In this document: one piece after another, positions 1 to 12,089 of the stretch
How the letters are laid out: the number at the start of each line of letters is the position of its first letter
How positions within the stretch are numbered: position 1 is the first letter of the stretch
From: Corella eumyota
Taxonomy: Eukaryota > Chordata > Ascidiacea > Phlebobranchia > Corellidae
Assembly: GCA_963082875.1 (NCBI GenBank)
Contig: OY720101.1
Span: forward strand, 3,348,001 to 3,412,000
Length of the DNA: 64,000 nucleotides
Reading direction: 5' to 3'
The notes under the pieces: generated by a model
Database searches by the model: none
The model's input: the letters and a program-made list of their open reading frames with translations, nothing else
Told to the model about the DNA's origin: nothing
Made by a program: the position numbers and the translations under genes

Positions 1-3000
1 AAAACGAAATTATAAACGCCTATACTAACTGCTATGAAGAGTAAACATTTAGTTACGTTCATCACCAACAGAGTTATCTATTTAACTAATAATATTTTAA
101 AGTATAACCTCACGTATTTATTTTTATATCAAAATATTTATAAAATTTCACTGCACATCGAAATCATTTTCGAAACGTTTCGTCATTACAACCACGTTCA
201 TTAATATCTTTAACGCTCTATAATAGCCAAAAAAGAGAAGGCTTGAAAAAAAATGAGGCCAATATAAAAGGCGAAGTATTAGGTACTGATAGTAATCTGT
301 AAAAGCAATACCTAGTGGAGGTGAATTTATCAAGCTAAGTCCCTTTTGTCCATGTCATGAGATCAGTTATTGAATTGAATAGAGGAGTAGTGAAAAAGGG
401 AGTTGGTTTGGCCGGTGATATAGTACACGTAGTAGCTAAAGTTAGTTTGCGAAAGGCTTAGTAAATTCTGTGTGGTCGAAAGTTAGAAATTCGGATTTTT
501 TTTACTTTGGTAATTTTATTGTAAAGATTCACAAAAAAAAATTTTAAAAATGTATTTTTTGAGTTTAATTTAAAATTTGATTTATCATCTGCTACAAATG
601 ATAACTGCATTTTCGAAAGTTGAATTTTAAAAGTTTAAATTAGAATATGCTAAAAAAGGATGTTTAAAAATATCTACTAATTATGCCATATTAGGTGCAG
701 TAAACGCAGTAAACTAATTTTTTATTTAAAGGTTAAAAAAGGAATTTAAATTGAGGGTTGTTTCTAAAACAAACAAGCAAAATTATTTGCAGACATACAC
801 ATATAACTACTTAAAAATTCCGTATTTAAAAGAATAAAAAAATACAAATATATAAAACAATCAAAATAAACCGTTTTAAATTTTAAATAAAATAGTTAAA
901 ATGATGTTAAAAAATCGTTGTAACTAATTGCAGAACCAGGGTTTTTGCACGATTTTTGCTTTTTACGGTATTTTCTTACGACACTTTAATCCAAACAATC
1001 TTCAAATTAAACAAAAAAAAGAGAGAGCGGCGATCGAACGCTTAACACGGGGGTCGAGCGGTTTTGTTTTCTTAAGAACGATGTAAATAAAAATCGTAAT
1101 GGACAAAAAATTTGAGACTCCTGCCTCCTAATATCGAATAAACTAGAGTTGAAATGAGTGCGTGTTTTGGTTTTTGTTTTTTCGTAGATAAATAAATTTA
1201 TGATTTTTCGAATTTTTTTTCGCATCAAGCAGGGTGTGTTTAATTATTTAAGGCTTGTTGTTTATTTTCCTCGTGGATTTCCAGCGAAATTTGCCACGAA
1301 ATTATGTTAACCCTATAATGTGCCTTGCGGTGTTATATCGGTTGTGCGGGTTGTAATACTAAAATCGTATCCCAATTAATAAAAATTCTACGAAAACAAT
1401 ATTAGCTTTGAAGTCGTACCTAGTACCCTGTAAAAATTATTTATTTAATAAATTTTTAACTTATTTTTTTCTAGATATTTTTTTATAATTTTTTCTTTTT
1501 ATAATTAATTTTTTTTCAACAAAAATTACTCAGGTATATTTTTGCACGAATTGAGGCCACAAAAATTAAAAAGCAATATTTTTGGACTTGATTTTTTGCA
1601 AAAATGCAAATAATTTCGATCTTTATTTCTACTTGAATAGTTTCACTTATTTTTACGAACAACCTGTTCACCTATAAAGCTAAAACTAAGCGTAATCCAT
1701 CTCCTAATTAACCAAAAAAACGCCGTCAGTTCAACGTTCAAAAAACTGGGTAAAAAAACGCTAAAAATAGATTTCTTTTAATTTTTTAAGAACTATCGGG
1801 TATATTTTTATTTCAAATATTAAATATATAGCGCAATAAGTTTTTGAAAATAATTTTTGGCGCTTTTTGATCTGGAAAAATTCTAGGAAACGAGGTTAAC
1901 TTTTGGCTTTGATTTCTTGTTTTTATTAAAGTTTAATTGTCGTGTAACTTCGATATTATCGCGCGAATAAATAATTTCTTCCTAGAACACAAGTTCATTA
2001 ATTCAAATTTTAGTTAACGAAATAAACTTTTGCATTTTAAAAATTAGGTCAAAGTTTTTCGAAAAAAAAAATTTAGACCAAAATACAAAAAAAAATTAAA
2101 CAAATAATCTCATTTTTCGTAGAAAATTAGCTGCGCGTAATTATTTAAATATAAAGGGGCCAAAAAAAGCGAAAAAAACGCTATAACATCACACTTGTTC
2201 GAGTACAATAGAAGTCACATTCAAATTCCATTAATTTTGAGTTTAAAAAAATAGAAAAAAGTCAGGACCCTTCTATAAAAAAGACGAAGCCAACATATTT
2301 AATTTAATAAGGCAAGTGGCTTATGGACAACAGGATAAAAAAGAATACAAATATTAGTAAGGAACTATATAGAAATCGTATAGAGTTTTATATTTTATAG
2401 AAAAATTTTAACAAAATTTTTTTGTTTTTTTTTTTTGCAATTTTTTTTTTTTTGATTATTAAAACCCCTTCACAAAAAAATATTGCAAATAAAATTTCGA
2501 GATTTTTTAGAAAAAATAATTTCAGAAATTGTAAACTTTTTAAGACCGGCAGTTTAAAAAACGGAACCCACAGAAGAAGGGGGGATTAAAACATTTGAGT
2601 TTAACATAGAAAACAACGATTTTGGGAAGTGATAGTTGAACGATTTTAACCTGTTTGTGCAAAGCTGGCTTAAAGCCACTCGTTTTTTTAAAGCAGACTA
2701 TAAAAAACAAATTACCCCCAAAGAAATTAAAAAAACTCGTTTTTTTTTTACTTTCTTATAAGAGAAAGTGCCGTTCAAGGTCTAATGGCTGTTTTCTTGT
2801 TCACTCAAATTGTGTTCCTGTAAAGCTTAAGGGACCGATTTGCTTAAATTTGTTGTTTTTTGCTTGTTAAAAATTAAAAGCAAAAATTTTAAAAATTATT
2901 TAAAAAAATTTTTGAATATTTTTAATTTTTTTTTTGTGTAGCCAAAAATGCCCGCGTGTGTTTCATTTGGGAGATGTCTATTGATTTATGATGCGGTTTA

Positions 3001-3201
3001 TAGGTTTAGGGTTTTTAAAAGGTTAAAAAAATCAGCGTTTTTAGCTTCTTTCAACATGACTTAAAAAGGTCTAATTTATCTTCGCAAATTAGTGCCATAT
3101 GCAATAAAATTTTAAAACCTTTTTTATTCACAGATATGTAACTTTTTGTAAGCATTTTAGTAATTTCTGTAATTCTTGTAATTTACCAATCGAAACTAAA
3201 G
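1..3201. other. AT-rich non-coding region upstream of FGF gene
   Basis: No exon with convincing codon content or family similarity was found on either strand. The stretch is dominated by A/T homopolymers, and the short open frames here look like chance. A pyrimidine tract ending in CAG at 3131-3133, 70 bases before the FGF start codon, could be a splice acceptor for a 5' UTR exon or a trans-splice site, but this is not established. Confidence 0.5.
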
Positions 3202-6200
3202 ATGACGTCACAATCCGAAATTGAAGATAAATCAAAGATGAATCAGACTAAATTACAGCGAGAACAATTATATGACACATTTTATTCCCATGAAAATCTT
3301 CAAAGTAACTTGACCGAAAACGGGGAAGACTTTCTTCAAAAACGACTCAAGGAAGAGCAGGACTCTTGCCATACCGCCACGTCGCTGCACAGTACGCACG
3401 TTTTTTCTACAACCTTGCCTCTTATAGAGGCCTTAACCAACGCAATACGCCGAAACAATTTAATAAAATTGACGGAAAGTTTTACCCAAAACCCCGCAAA
3501 CGTTTTTAAAAAATATGGGGGTCCGAAACAATTGAAATACACTGTGCAATGTCTTGTAATACTTATGCTGATTACTACACAAGCAATGGCCGCAAATTCG
3601 ACGTCGGAGTCCGGCGAAAACTCAACCGCAGTTCCGATGTCGTATCTTCCGACTCCGGGAAGTTTAGTGAGGTTGCAGAGGAGCGCTGAAACGGCGTCGC
3701 ATCTAAGGACAACGCAGCAGAAACGTGATCTTCCACTTTTTTTGTCGGATCACAACAAAGTGCAGCGACTGGTCACAAAATATAATTATTTTGTCGAGAT
3801 AAAACCGAACGGAAAAGTGAAGGGAACTTACTCGCCAGGAATTTACAGTACGTAGAAATTAAGAAAAATTAATTTTAACAAAAATTTTAAATTTTTTGAA
3901 ACTAGAAAAAATGTTTTTACAATTTTTCGTCGTGCTATCACGATTAAAATCAGCAGATGTTGCAAAATTTTAAAAACGCAAATTAACACTTTTTTCCGAC
4001 CAAAAAATCGCAAAACGTTTAAATCTAACCGACAGGATTCTCACAAATTTCTCTTTAATTAATTACTTATAATTCGCAGACTATTTAACCACAAACACGT
4101 GTATCAAACCTCTAATGAGAATAACTAGCCCAAAAATGTCGGCGTTTTCCTAACCGAATTTCACAATTTCCGCCAAGGAAATGAATGACTCGTCTATATA
4201 CATCATATAACATCAATAATAGAAATATTTTTGGTTTTTAACTTCCCGGAAATGGTCTCGGTCACCTCGGCGCCCCCGGACCGCGCCCGGTACCAAAATT
4301 TCGGTCAATTTCCCCTTAAAACTTACTAAAACAACAAAAACAGTTACACCCCAACGTTTTTTCGAATTTTTTAGACTAAACGCTTCTGTTTTTGGGCAAG
4401 TTATTTTGTTTTTTAAGTGATTGTGACGTCATAACGTTCGTATCATACGTCACAAATTCCTAAGAAAAATAAACGCGAAATTTAAGCGACTATTTAAGGT
4501 AAATAATTGCGGTCAATATTCGAGGATAAATAATTTTAAATATTTTTTCCATTTCCGTTTCTGTAATAAGCAAGATTCAATTTTAAAGTTTTTTAAATGC
4601 TGTGGTCTTATTATGACTGTACCTACCGGCAAATAGTGGTACGCAACAAGTAATTATCGTTACGTAATAACTACCTCTGTGTGTCGTGTTTTAGCACATT
4701 GTGATTTTTAGTTTTGAGTTAATAATAATGTTTTAAACTAATGAATAGGAAGCTAAGACTTAATCCTCGTTTTATTTCCTGTTTTAAGAATTTTTGGACA
4801 ATAATTGCTGGCATAATATTCGATTTTTTTAACCCACACACTGCGCAAAAAATAAGCAACTAAAAGTAAAATAATTTTACAAGTTGTGCATTAAATTGAC
4901 AAGAAGATGTAAACTCTGCTTTACAACTAAACCACTGGTTTAGTGGTTTAGTGTTTTAGCTAAACTTTACACGTGTATATAAAAAGATTAGTTAGGCATC
5001 AGTTGCGCATTCAATTCGAAAAATTCAATATTTCCACACTCTCAAATTTTTTCGGTTTTTGTCGCTAAAATGAGACAGATTTTTTGCCAGGTTTCCCACC
5101 TCGGTGTTTCTTCTTAACTTCACCCAAATATTAGTCAAGTGTTTTACACCGCAACCCATGATTATGACGTCATAATTACCTCCCGCCCGAACGTAAATAT
5201 GTTGACGTTCAGTGATTGAAGTTTTTGCAAAAAAAAGAGATTTTTAGCGATTTACAAACATAAAACGCTTTCCTTAAAAATACTACATTATGACATCACA
5301 ATTGAAAGCGAAAAACGTCATCCGAAAAAAAATCAATTTTTTTTTCATTTAATAATTTTTTTAATAACGGTTTCTACAACTATAATATAAACGTTACCAC
5401 AACAGCACAACATTCGTATTTATCAGTGGGTATTAAACATTTAAAAATAACGCCTAATGTTTAACCGGTAGTGTGATATATAGATTAAAAAGGTCAAATT
5501 GTATTGTCCTTACCATACAACAAACCTATCAGTAAAATTACGTAATATTTACAAACCTAAAATAACGTAAACGCTTACGTAATTTGACATCAATATTGAC
5601 CGCTGTTTATTGTGTGGTCACTATGCTTTTAATCGCGTTTTGAGAGTCAATTTTAAAACAAATTTGCTAAAGATTAGATCATTACGTAACAGTACAAACG
5701 TCATAACTTAATAGAAATACAAAAATCGCGGTGTTTGAATAATGATTTCAATGCAAAAAGAGGCGTTTACTATGACGTCATAATACAAAAGCATTAAATA
5801 CGATAAACGTTCTATGCAAACACTATTTATGCCTTTAAGAATTTGAGAAATATTCGTAGTTCAACGCACAGCGACGTTTTTCGGTCGCCACGGCGTCCGA
5901 ATAATGTAAATATAACCCTAATTTGTGACGTCATACGGCTTAATGTCAATGCTTCAGAAGCATAAGAACCAGCGGTAATGTTGTATAATTAAAGATTATG
6001 GACGTTAGGACGACAATGGAAATATGCCGGCGTCGAGTCGTTTCATTCTTTAAATAAATGCAACACAAACGGGCCACGTGCGTTTGAAATACAGTTTTAA
6101 GTTATTCTGGGTTTTTATAAATAGTAAACTGATGACAGACGTAATAAAGGGACATTGTTTGATTAGAAAGTCGATTTTCTTTCAATGGGCGTCCCAAATT

Positions 6201-9200
6201 AACCCATTCAACGCCTGATTTCTAAATGTAGGTCGGTTTCTATATACGTGATTTCAACGCAAAATTAACTCTTAAACGGGTAAAAATAGATAGCTCGATT
6301 TATTAGAATACTATACGATTAGCATCGGTCAAAAAATGGGCGTGAACCGAACCTGTGTTTGCTTTTCAAAATCCCATGTTAAAATCACGTTCGGAAACTC
6401 GAAAAACGGAAAATTGTAAACCCGATTTGTTTCACTTTCTGGCAGTTTGGTGGAGCCTGCAATTTGCAGCGGATTTGCCTGATTGGCAAGCAATGTGTTG
6501 TTTTAAAGATGGTTGGCTTAAAGGGTGTGTTCTGGTCCCTCTCACACGCTATCTAATGCATCAATTAGTCAGCGGCGTCGACTTAAAACGGCAAATATTT
6601 AAGAAAATTTTAAACGAGTTTTTCTTGCAAAAAACTCACAAAAAACTTTAATTTGAAAATGATATTTAAAATTTTACGCATTTTAAACACATATAGGTTA
6701 TGGTAATTGATTTTACATATGTAAAAATAGCACACCTGTTAATATAAACCATTTAGATGCCTATGATTATAATCTATTTATCATTTTATTCGAGAATTTA
6801 GTGCAGTCGTTATTCACCAATACCACCCAAGTTAAACTCACCATATCTCGAAAAAACGGAGTTAATTTTTCACGTTAGATTTCTACCCCAATTTTAACGG
6901 TAAAAAAAAATAAATGACCCTTTTTTCTATTTTAGGCTAGGGTGTAAAAGTCCCACCTTTAAACAGTTAATTAAATTTCGAGTACTTTAGGATGTTATCT
7001 ATTCAAAACAACGCTTTATTTAAAAAGTAAATAAAAGCCCCTGGTCACTTACCCATTGACCCTTTTTAAGGGGGTCAATTATAAGCTGGCCCACGCCTTC
7101 GGGTTACGCCCAGCTAAAATAACCCCGGCCCACTATAAAACCCCATTTCGTGACAAAAAATTGAAGTCGTGTAAGTTATGACGTCATATAAAGAAAAGTT
7201 GTTTAAAAATGTGTCAAATTGCGACCCAAATATAAAGTAAAAAAGGTGGGAAACCCAAAACCTAAACATAAACATGTCATAATATATTGATGGACGATTA
7301 GCACTTAGTACTTTCAAAACAAAAATTTATCCCCAATTTAAATATTTTTTGGGGCCAATTTTCATGACAAAATACATTAAAATATTTTTGTTAGCGTACC
7401 ATAAATAATAACAAAGTCTTATGAGGGCTTAACTTCGGCGTTAAATTATCCACATTAAGTCATACCTTTGGGGATAAACAAAAAATACCGACACGACTTT
7501 CGAAACCGGGTCAACAGGCGATGTAGCGGGCTTAGAGAGAATGTATCATTACAAAAAAAAAAAACTAAAGGAATTTTGTTTCGAAATCAGTGCAAAAAAA
7601 GAACTCCCGACCCACCAAGTCTTAATTTTAATAATCGGCGCGAAACGGTCACGCACGATTGGACGCATTGCAGACAACCAAAATTTGCCCGGCTTCTGAA
7701 CTAAGCGTTCCGCTTGAACTCACAGCTTTAAAGTTGTAGCATTTGGTTAGTATACGGGGTGCATTGGGTGTGGCTAAATTGTCAGCTAATTGCCCGTGCT
7801 GGGGAATACGGTAAAGGACTTGAAACAATTATGCGATTGGCTTAGGCACGATGCCTTACGTAATAAACACAGTGTTAAGTAACATAAACCCTAGATCGTG
7901 AAGATCCTTAATACGCTAGGGCCTCGTTTTTGGATTTAATGTCGTTTAGATTTTACACGCGTCTAAATCAACAAGATTAGTATTACTTTGTGTACATTAA
8001 AACCCAGGCATATAAAGAGATTACTTCGATTTTTCGTGTCTTTTTTTCTAATGATATTTCTTCCCAGACTGCTTAAATTTTCACACGCCAAAAATTATAT
8101 AATTAAAATAACTAAAGAATGGTGATACATACATAATACTTTAAACTAGTTAAACGCACTGACAGCTCAAAAATACCCGGCGTCCATTTTAAAGACCTAT
8201 TGAACTTTACTTTGACTTCCCCTTTCTATATTTGGGATGAAAAAATTTACCAAATTTAAATTTTTTTCAGGTTTAATGAAGTTTTCGTCAATATCAACTG
8301 GTTTTGTAGCAATACAAGGCAATGCAACTGGAAGATATTTGGCTATGGATAACAAAGGAAAACTGGTCGGATTGGTAAGCAAAAACTTTTTTTAATATTT
8401 TGAGGATAAATTTAAAAAATTAATAAATATGTCAAAGTTTAAGTTGCTACCTTACACAATAGGCAAAATCAAAGTGTTCAATATTACTCATTCAACAAAT
8501 ATGTAGATTTAAAATGATAAAAAGCAGGGGGTAAATGGTAGTCAATCAAGCCCAAAAAAATGTAACAAATTCAACGAAATGCTGCCTTACATAAATGAAT
8601 TGGAACAATTTGGTTGGATTAACAAATAGGCTTAACTAAACACACATCCAAGTTTACATGTAACAAGAACTCGATTCCAGGCCTAAGTACCTCTTAACAT
8701 AACTCGAACATTCAAGTAAAAGTGAGAAGAAATAAAATAGTCGCGTGCTATCCGAACAATAGAAAAAGCATGGGGTATTACACTATCTATAATTCGATTG
8801 ATGTCGAATAATGTAACATTGTGTGAGGTAATAATAACAAACGACAACTAAAAATTCGCTTTAAAACTACCGCGTTTTTTTGCTCCAGCTATTTGAGGTA
8901 TGGGGTTGCGTGCTACGGAGGGCGACCGCAGTAAAATGAAAATGCCCAGAAATAATCGCAAAAACCCGGGCTAGCACGCAACTTTATCTTAATCTGTTGC
9001 GAACCGCCCCAGTAATTTAATTCGTTTCAGTTTAAACAAGCCTCTAATTTTACGCGGTCTCTAATTTAGCCTGCATGCATACAAAACTCATTTGTCAAGC
9101 TTGTATTTTCATTTGTTTATGCCAAGGTTAATATTTTAAATAGTTATAGAGCCCATTCTATAAAAAAATATTAAAAAGTAATCCAAAAAACAAAAAAAAA

Positions 9201-10280
9201 GAAATAAAAAAAAAAGTAATTCAAGTTGTATAAATTTAGCCCTTTTTTAATTATTTAAAAATAAATTGCAAAAAATAACATTTTAAAATACTGTTTTTTT
9301 TGCAATATTCATTTATGACGCAAAACTAAGATCAAACCCAACTAAAGTCTAACTTAATACAGCTTATAGCGTATTTTATCGAATTATAAGCCAAAAATTA
9401 ATCGCTATAAATCCAAACGCCCCCGTTTTCCCCGAATAAACGGCAAAAGTGTAAGCAATAGTATCCGTGCCGCGTTTTCAGATGCGTGCTACCGAAAATT
9501 AACTAGTTCTTAATCATTCAAATACACGCAATATCTATTAAAATTGGGTCGTTCAAGCCTGAGTAAATTCGAAAATGTTACTTAGTAGAAAGCTTAAGAC
9601 CTTTTTTGGGCGGGTAGAATTTGAGTTAAGAATTTTCGGATAACTTAACAAATTCTAAACGTTTAAAAATCTTAAACGCAGGGTAAGGAGAAACTTTAAA
9701 GTTTTTAAACAAATAGAAACACTCAATAATTTCCAAACCAAACAACAAAAATTATCACAACTCACAATTATATTTTAATTTTTTATTTATTTCAACCATT
9801 TTTTTTAAATTACAGCAAACTTATGTTGAATCAGCTTGCAACTTTTATGAAGTAGTTGTCGAGAATAATTACTACGTCTACTATCAAAAACGAACTTTCA
9901 TGAAACGAAAAAAGACAATCGAGCGAATCTACTATGTCGGGTTCGATAACAAGGGACGGCCGAGGCCCGGAAAGAAGGTCAGGAAAAACTCGAAGACCGC
10001 ACATTTTCTTAAACGCCCGGCGAAACGAATTTTCACGGCGCCGACGAATCCGAGAAGAGTTTCTCCACGTCGGAAGAAATATCGACGTCCGGGAAGAACT
10101 AGGACAGGAAAACCGAGGACGGGAAGACCAAGATCCGGAAGACCGAGGACGGGAGGACGCGGCCGCTCAAAAACGAGGACACGACCCAGAAAAGGCCCAA
10201 GAACAGGGAGACGACGCCGTATTAGACCCACGGGACGCCAGCGCACATTAGTGAAAACCACGACCAATATACCAACGTAG
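3202..10280 (+). CDS. Secreted fibroblast growth factor, FGF3/7/10/22-like
   Basis: Exons 3202-3847, 8271-8374 and 9816-10280 join in frame (404 aa). Three coding exons with this phase pattern (1, then 0) are classic for FGFs. The beta-trefoil core begins near residue 187 (KYNYFVEIKPNGKVKGTY). It continues in exon 2 with GFVAIQG and GRYLAMDNKGKL, and in exon 3 with CNFYEVVVENNYYVYY, then YYVGFDNKGRPRPGKK and SKTAHFLKR. NGKVKGT and MDNKGKL resemble the FGF3/7/10/22 branch most, so that subfamily is an inference. Odd points: about 113 residues precede the only hydrophobic segment (about 114-130, ending AMAAN), which would act as an internal signal or anchor. Two N-S-T sequons follow it. After the core comes a roughly 75-residue Arg/Lys/Gly/Pro tail made of RTGRPR-like repeats, probably heparin-binding or nuclear. 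FGF ligands act through receptor tyrosine kinases and heparan sulphate. AATAAA motifs lie at 10457 and 10919. The start is the first ATG of the open exon; an upstream non-coding exon is possible. Confidence 0.88.
3203..7186. promoter_or_regulatory. Cluster of TGACGTCA (CRE-type) octamers in the FGF first exon/intron
   Basis: Perfect palindromic TGACGTCA sites are seen at 3203-3210 (overlapping the FGF start codon), 4424-4431, 5165-5172, 5773-5780, 5926-5933 and 7179-7186. Elsewhere in the window I noticed only two more, at 14351 and 61296. The octamer is the known binding site of CREB/ATF-type bZIP factors. Use as an intronic enhancer is inference from the clustering alone. Confidence 0.4.
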
Positions 10281-12089
10281 TCGACTTAAATATATTTGGA
10301 AACCCTGACTGGTAATCCAAGGTCAAAGTTTGAGGTTGAGTTTTATGGGGGGGGTATAAAACACAACCTTCAAAACTTAAACGAATGGACATTTTTTCGA
10401 AAACCAAATTTCAAAAGCGGCATTTTAAAGAAATTTAAATCAAATTTTTTCCGGAAAATAAACGGCATTTTATGAATTAAAATAAAATGTCAGATTGTCG
10501 GTTAATCTGACGCTAACCCGAGTTCGAGCTGGGTTAAAAAATGTTTTTAACGAGACGCCCTCGGGGCGTGAAAAAATTAGTTGGGGTAACATGGGAAATA
10601 AAAAAAGATTATTTCTCAAAACAATATTTCTCAAGCCGAAGTGTCTGGTTACCATTTACACAATATATTAAAGTTGTACATTTTTGCTTTTTTTTTTATT
10701 TATGCCTTGTTTGATTCCCTAATTTAAATTTTGCGCCCTTTTCTTCAACTTTCTAGAATTTTTTTTTTGTTTTCTAATTTAATTTATCTAGTTTTTTTCC
10801 CACCCTTTACTTCAATCCAATACCAGTAAAACCCAAAAAAAAACAAATTGAAAATTGACTCAGTCAACTGAAAGTTGGGTGGTCTGGCCCATCGGAAATT
10901 TAATTGTGTAAATCAGTCAATAAAAGATCAATTTTAGCGAGGACAACATTGTAATGTGTGTTCTGGTTAAAGTCAATATTTAAATGAAATTGATAAATGA
11001 AACCTAACCACGATCTTGTCGAAAAATTAAATCAAAACAAATTGGTTTCAGTGTGGTAGCAGACATTTTTAAAATTATATTTTTTTTGTCAGACTGTTTA
11101 ACTGTTTGAATGATGTAATAAAAAATATTTGTAGATCATTTCTGTTTCTGTATTGTTTAAAACCTTTATTTTTATAAACATTTTAAAAAACATAAAGTTG
11201 AACGCAGTTTACCGATTTTTTTATAAAATTTCACTTTTGTACGTGTGGCAAAATAAATTTATAAAAAAAATTCGTGAATTTTTTAACAAAAAATCTAGAT
11301 ACAAACCTTAGGTTTACTACTTAAGGTCTTAGGTTCAATATCTGCTGTTGTTATGCCAGAGCGCCGTTTAGTAAGACGCCTTAAACAATACGAATATAAC
11401 CGGGCTATTATACTGTAAAATCAATTGTAATAAGCCTATTGCAATCAATTCAAAGTTCAGTCTAGTTTAATGTTATTGACCGGACACCTACAACAATTAT
11501 TCTTGCTACAACGGGCGTCAACTTTAAACAATGCACTCTAAAATCGCCCTTAACGAGAATTAACCTGTACGTAGAAGGCCAACGGCTTTACAACGAACAA
11601 ACTTTTATTGCCTCTCGGGTTTGCTATAAATACTGGAACAATTTAAACTTTCTTCACCAATCTACCGATAGTTAGTCACCGTCGCATCTCGCAATAGCAG
11701 GACCTACAAACCGTGTTATCTTACTGTAACCGTAACGTCAGTCTGGCGATCTAGCTGATCTTGTAACGTAGCTTTTAATCAAACCGTGTTAAGTGTTTTG
11801 CCGTATTACAATAAAAGTATTAGAGTTACCGTCTTGTCGTTTATAAATAAATCTTAAACAAAATACTAAACTAGATAATCATAATAAAATAGAGTCGGTA
11901 AATCAAATCAAATTAAACCAAATAAACAACCAAAATAAATATAACAATAAATCATGTAACTCAACACTGTTATGCCAAAGTTAACATCGGTCGGGACTTG
12001 AATAGATAAAAAACGATGCTATATGTTTAGACAGTTAAGTTGTCCTTTTTAAACGAGTTTTTTATATAAAAAATACTCAAAAAACTTAC
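10281..12089. other. Region between FGF and FAM227 3' ends
   Basis: It holds the FGF 3' UTR, with candidate AATAAA signals at 10457-10462 and 10919-10924. It should also contain the last exon(s) of the minus-strand FAM227 gene, because the exon ending at 12090 finishes in phase 1. I could not find a convincing continuation. The stretch at about 11340-11800 is less AT-rich than its surroundings, but I see no usable frame in it. Confidence 0.4.

Noticed and set aside
6355-6651. 98-aa plus-strand open frame in FGF intron 1
   Set aside because: No homology, no consistent splice sites and composition like the surrounding intron.
9932-10267. 111-aa minus-strand frame opposite the FGF tail
   Set aside because: Mirror of the GC-rich polybasic repeat; no family similarity, whereas the plus strand continues the FGF core.
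12053-12089. Read-through end of FAM227 after 12090 as the true C-terminus
   Set aside because: The extra residues (KFFEYFLYKKLV) look non-conserved and a strong GTAAGT donor precedes them; kept only as a possible alternative end.
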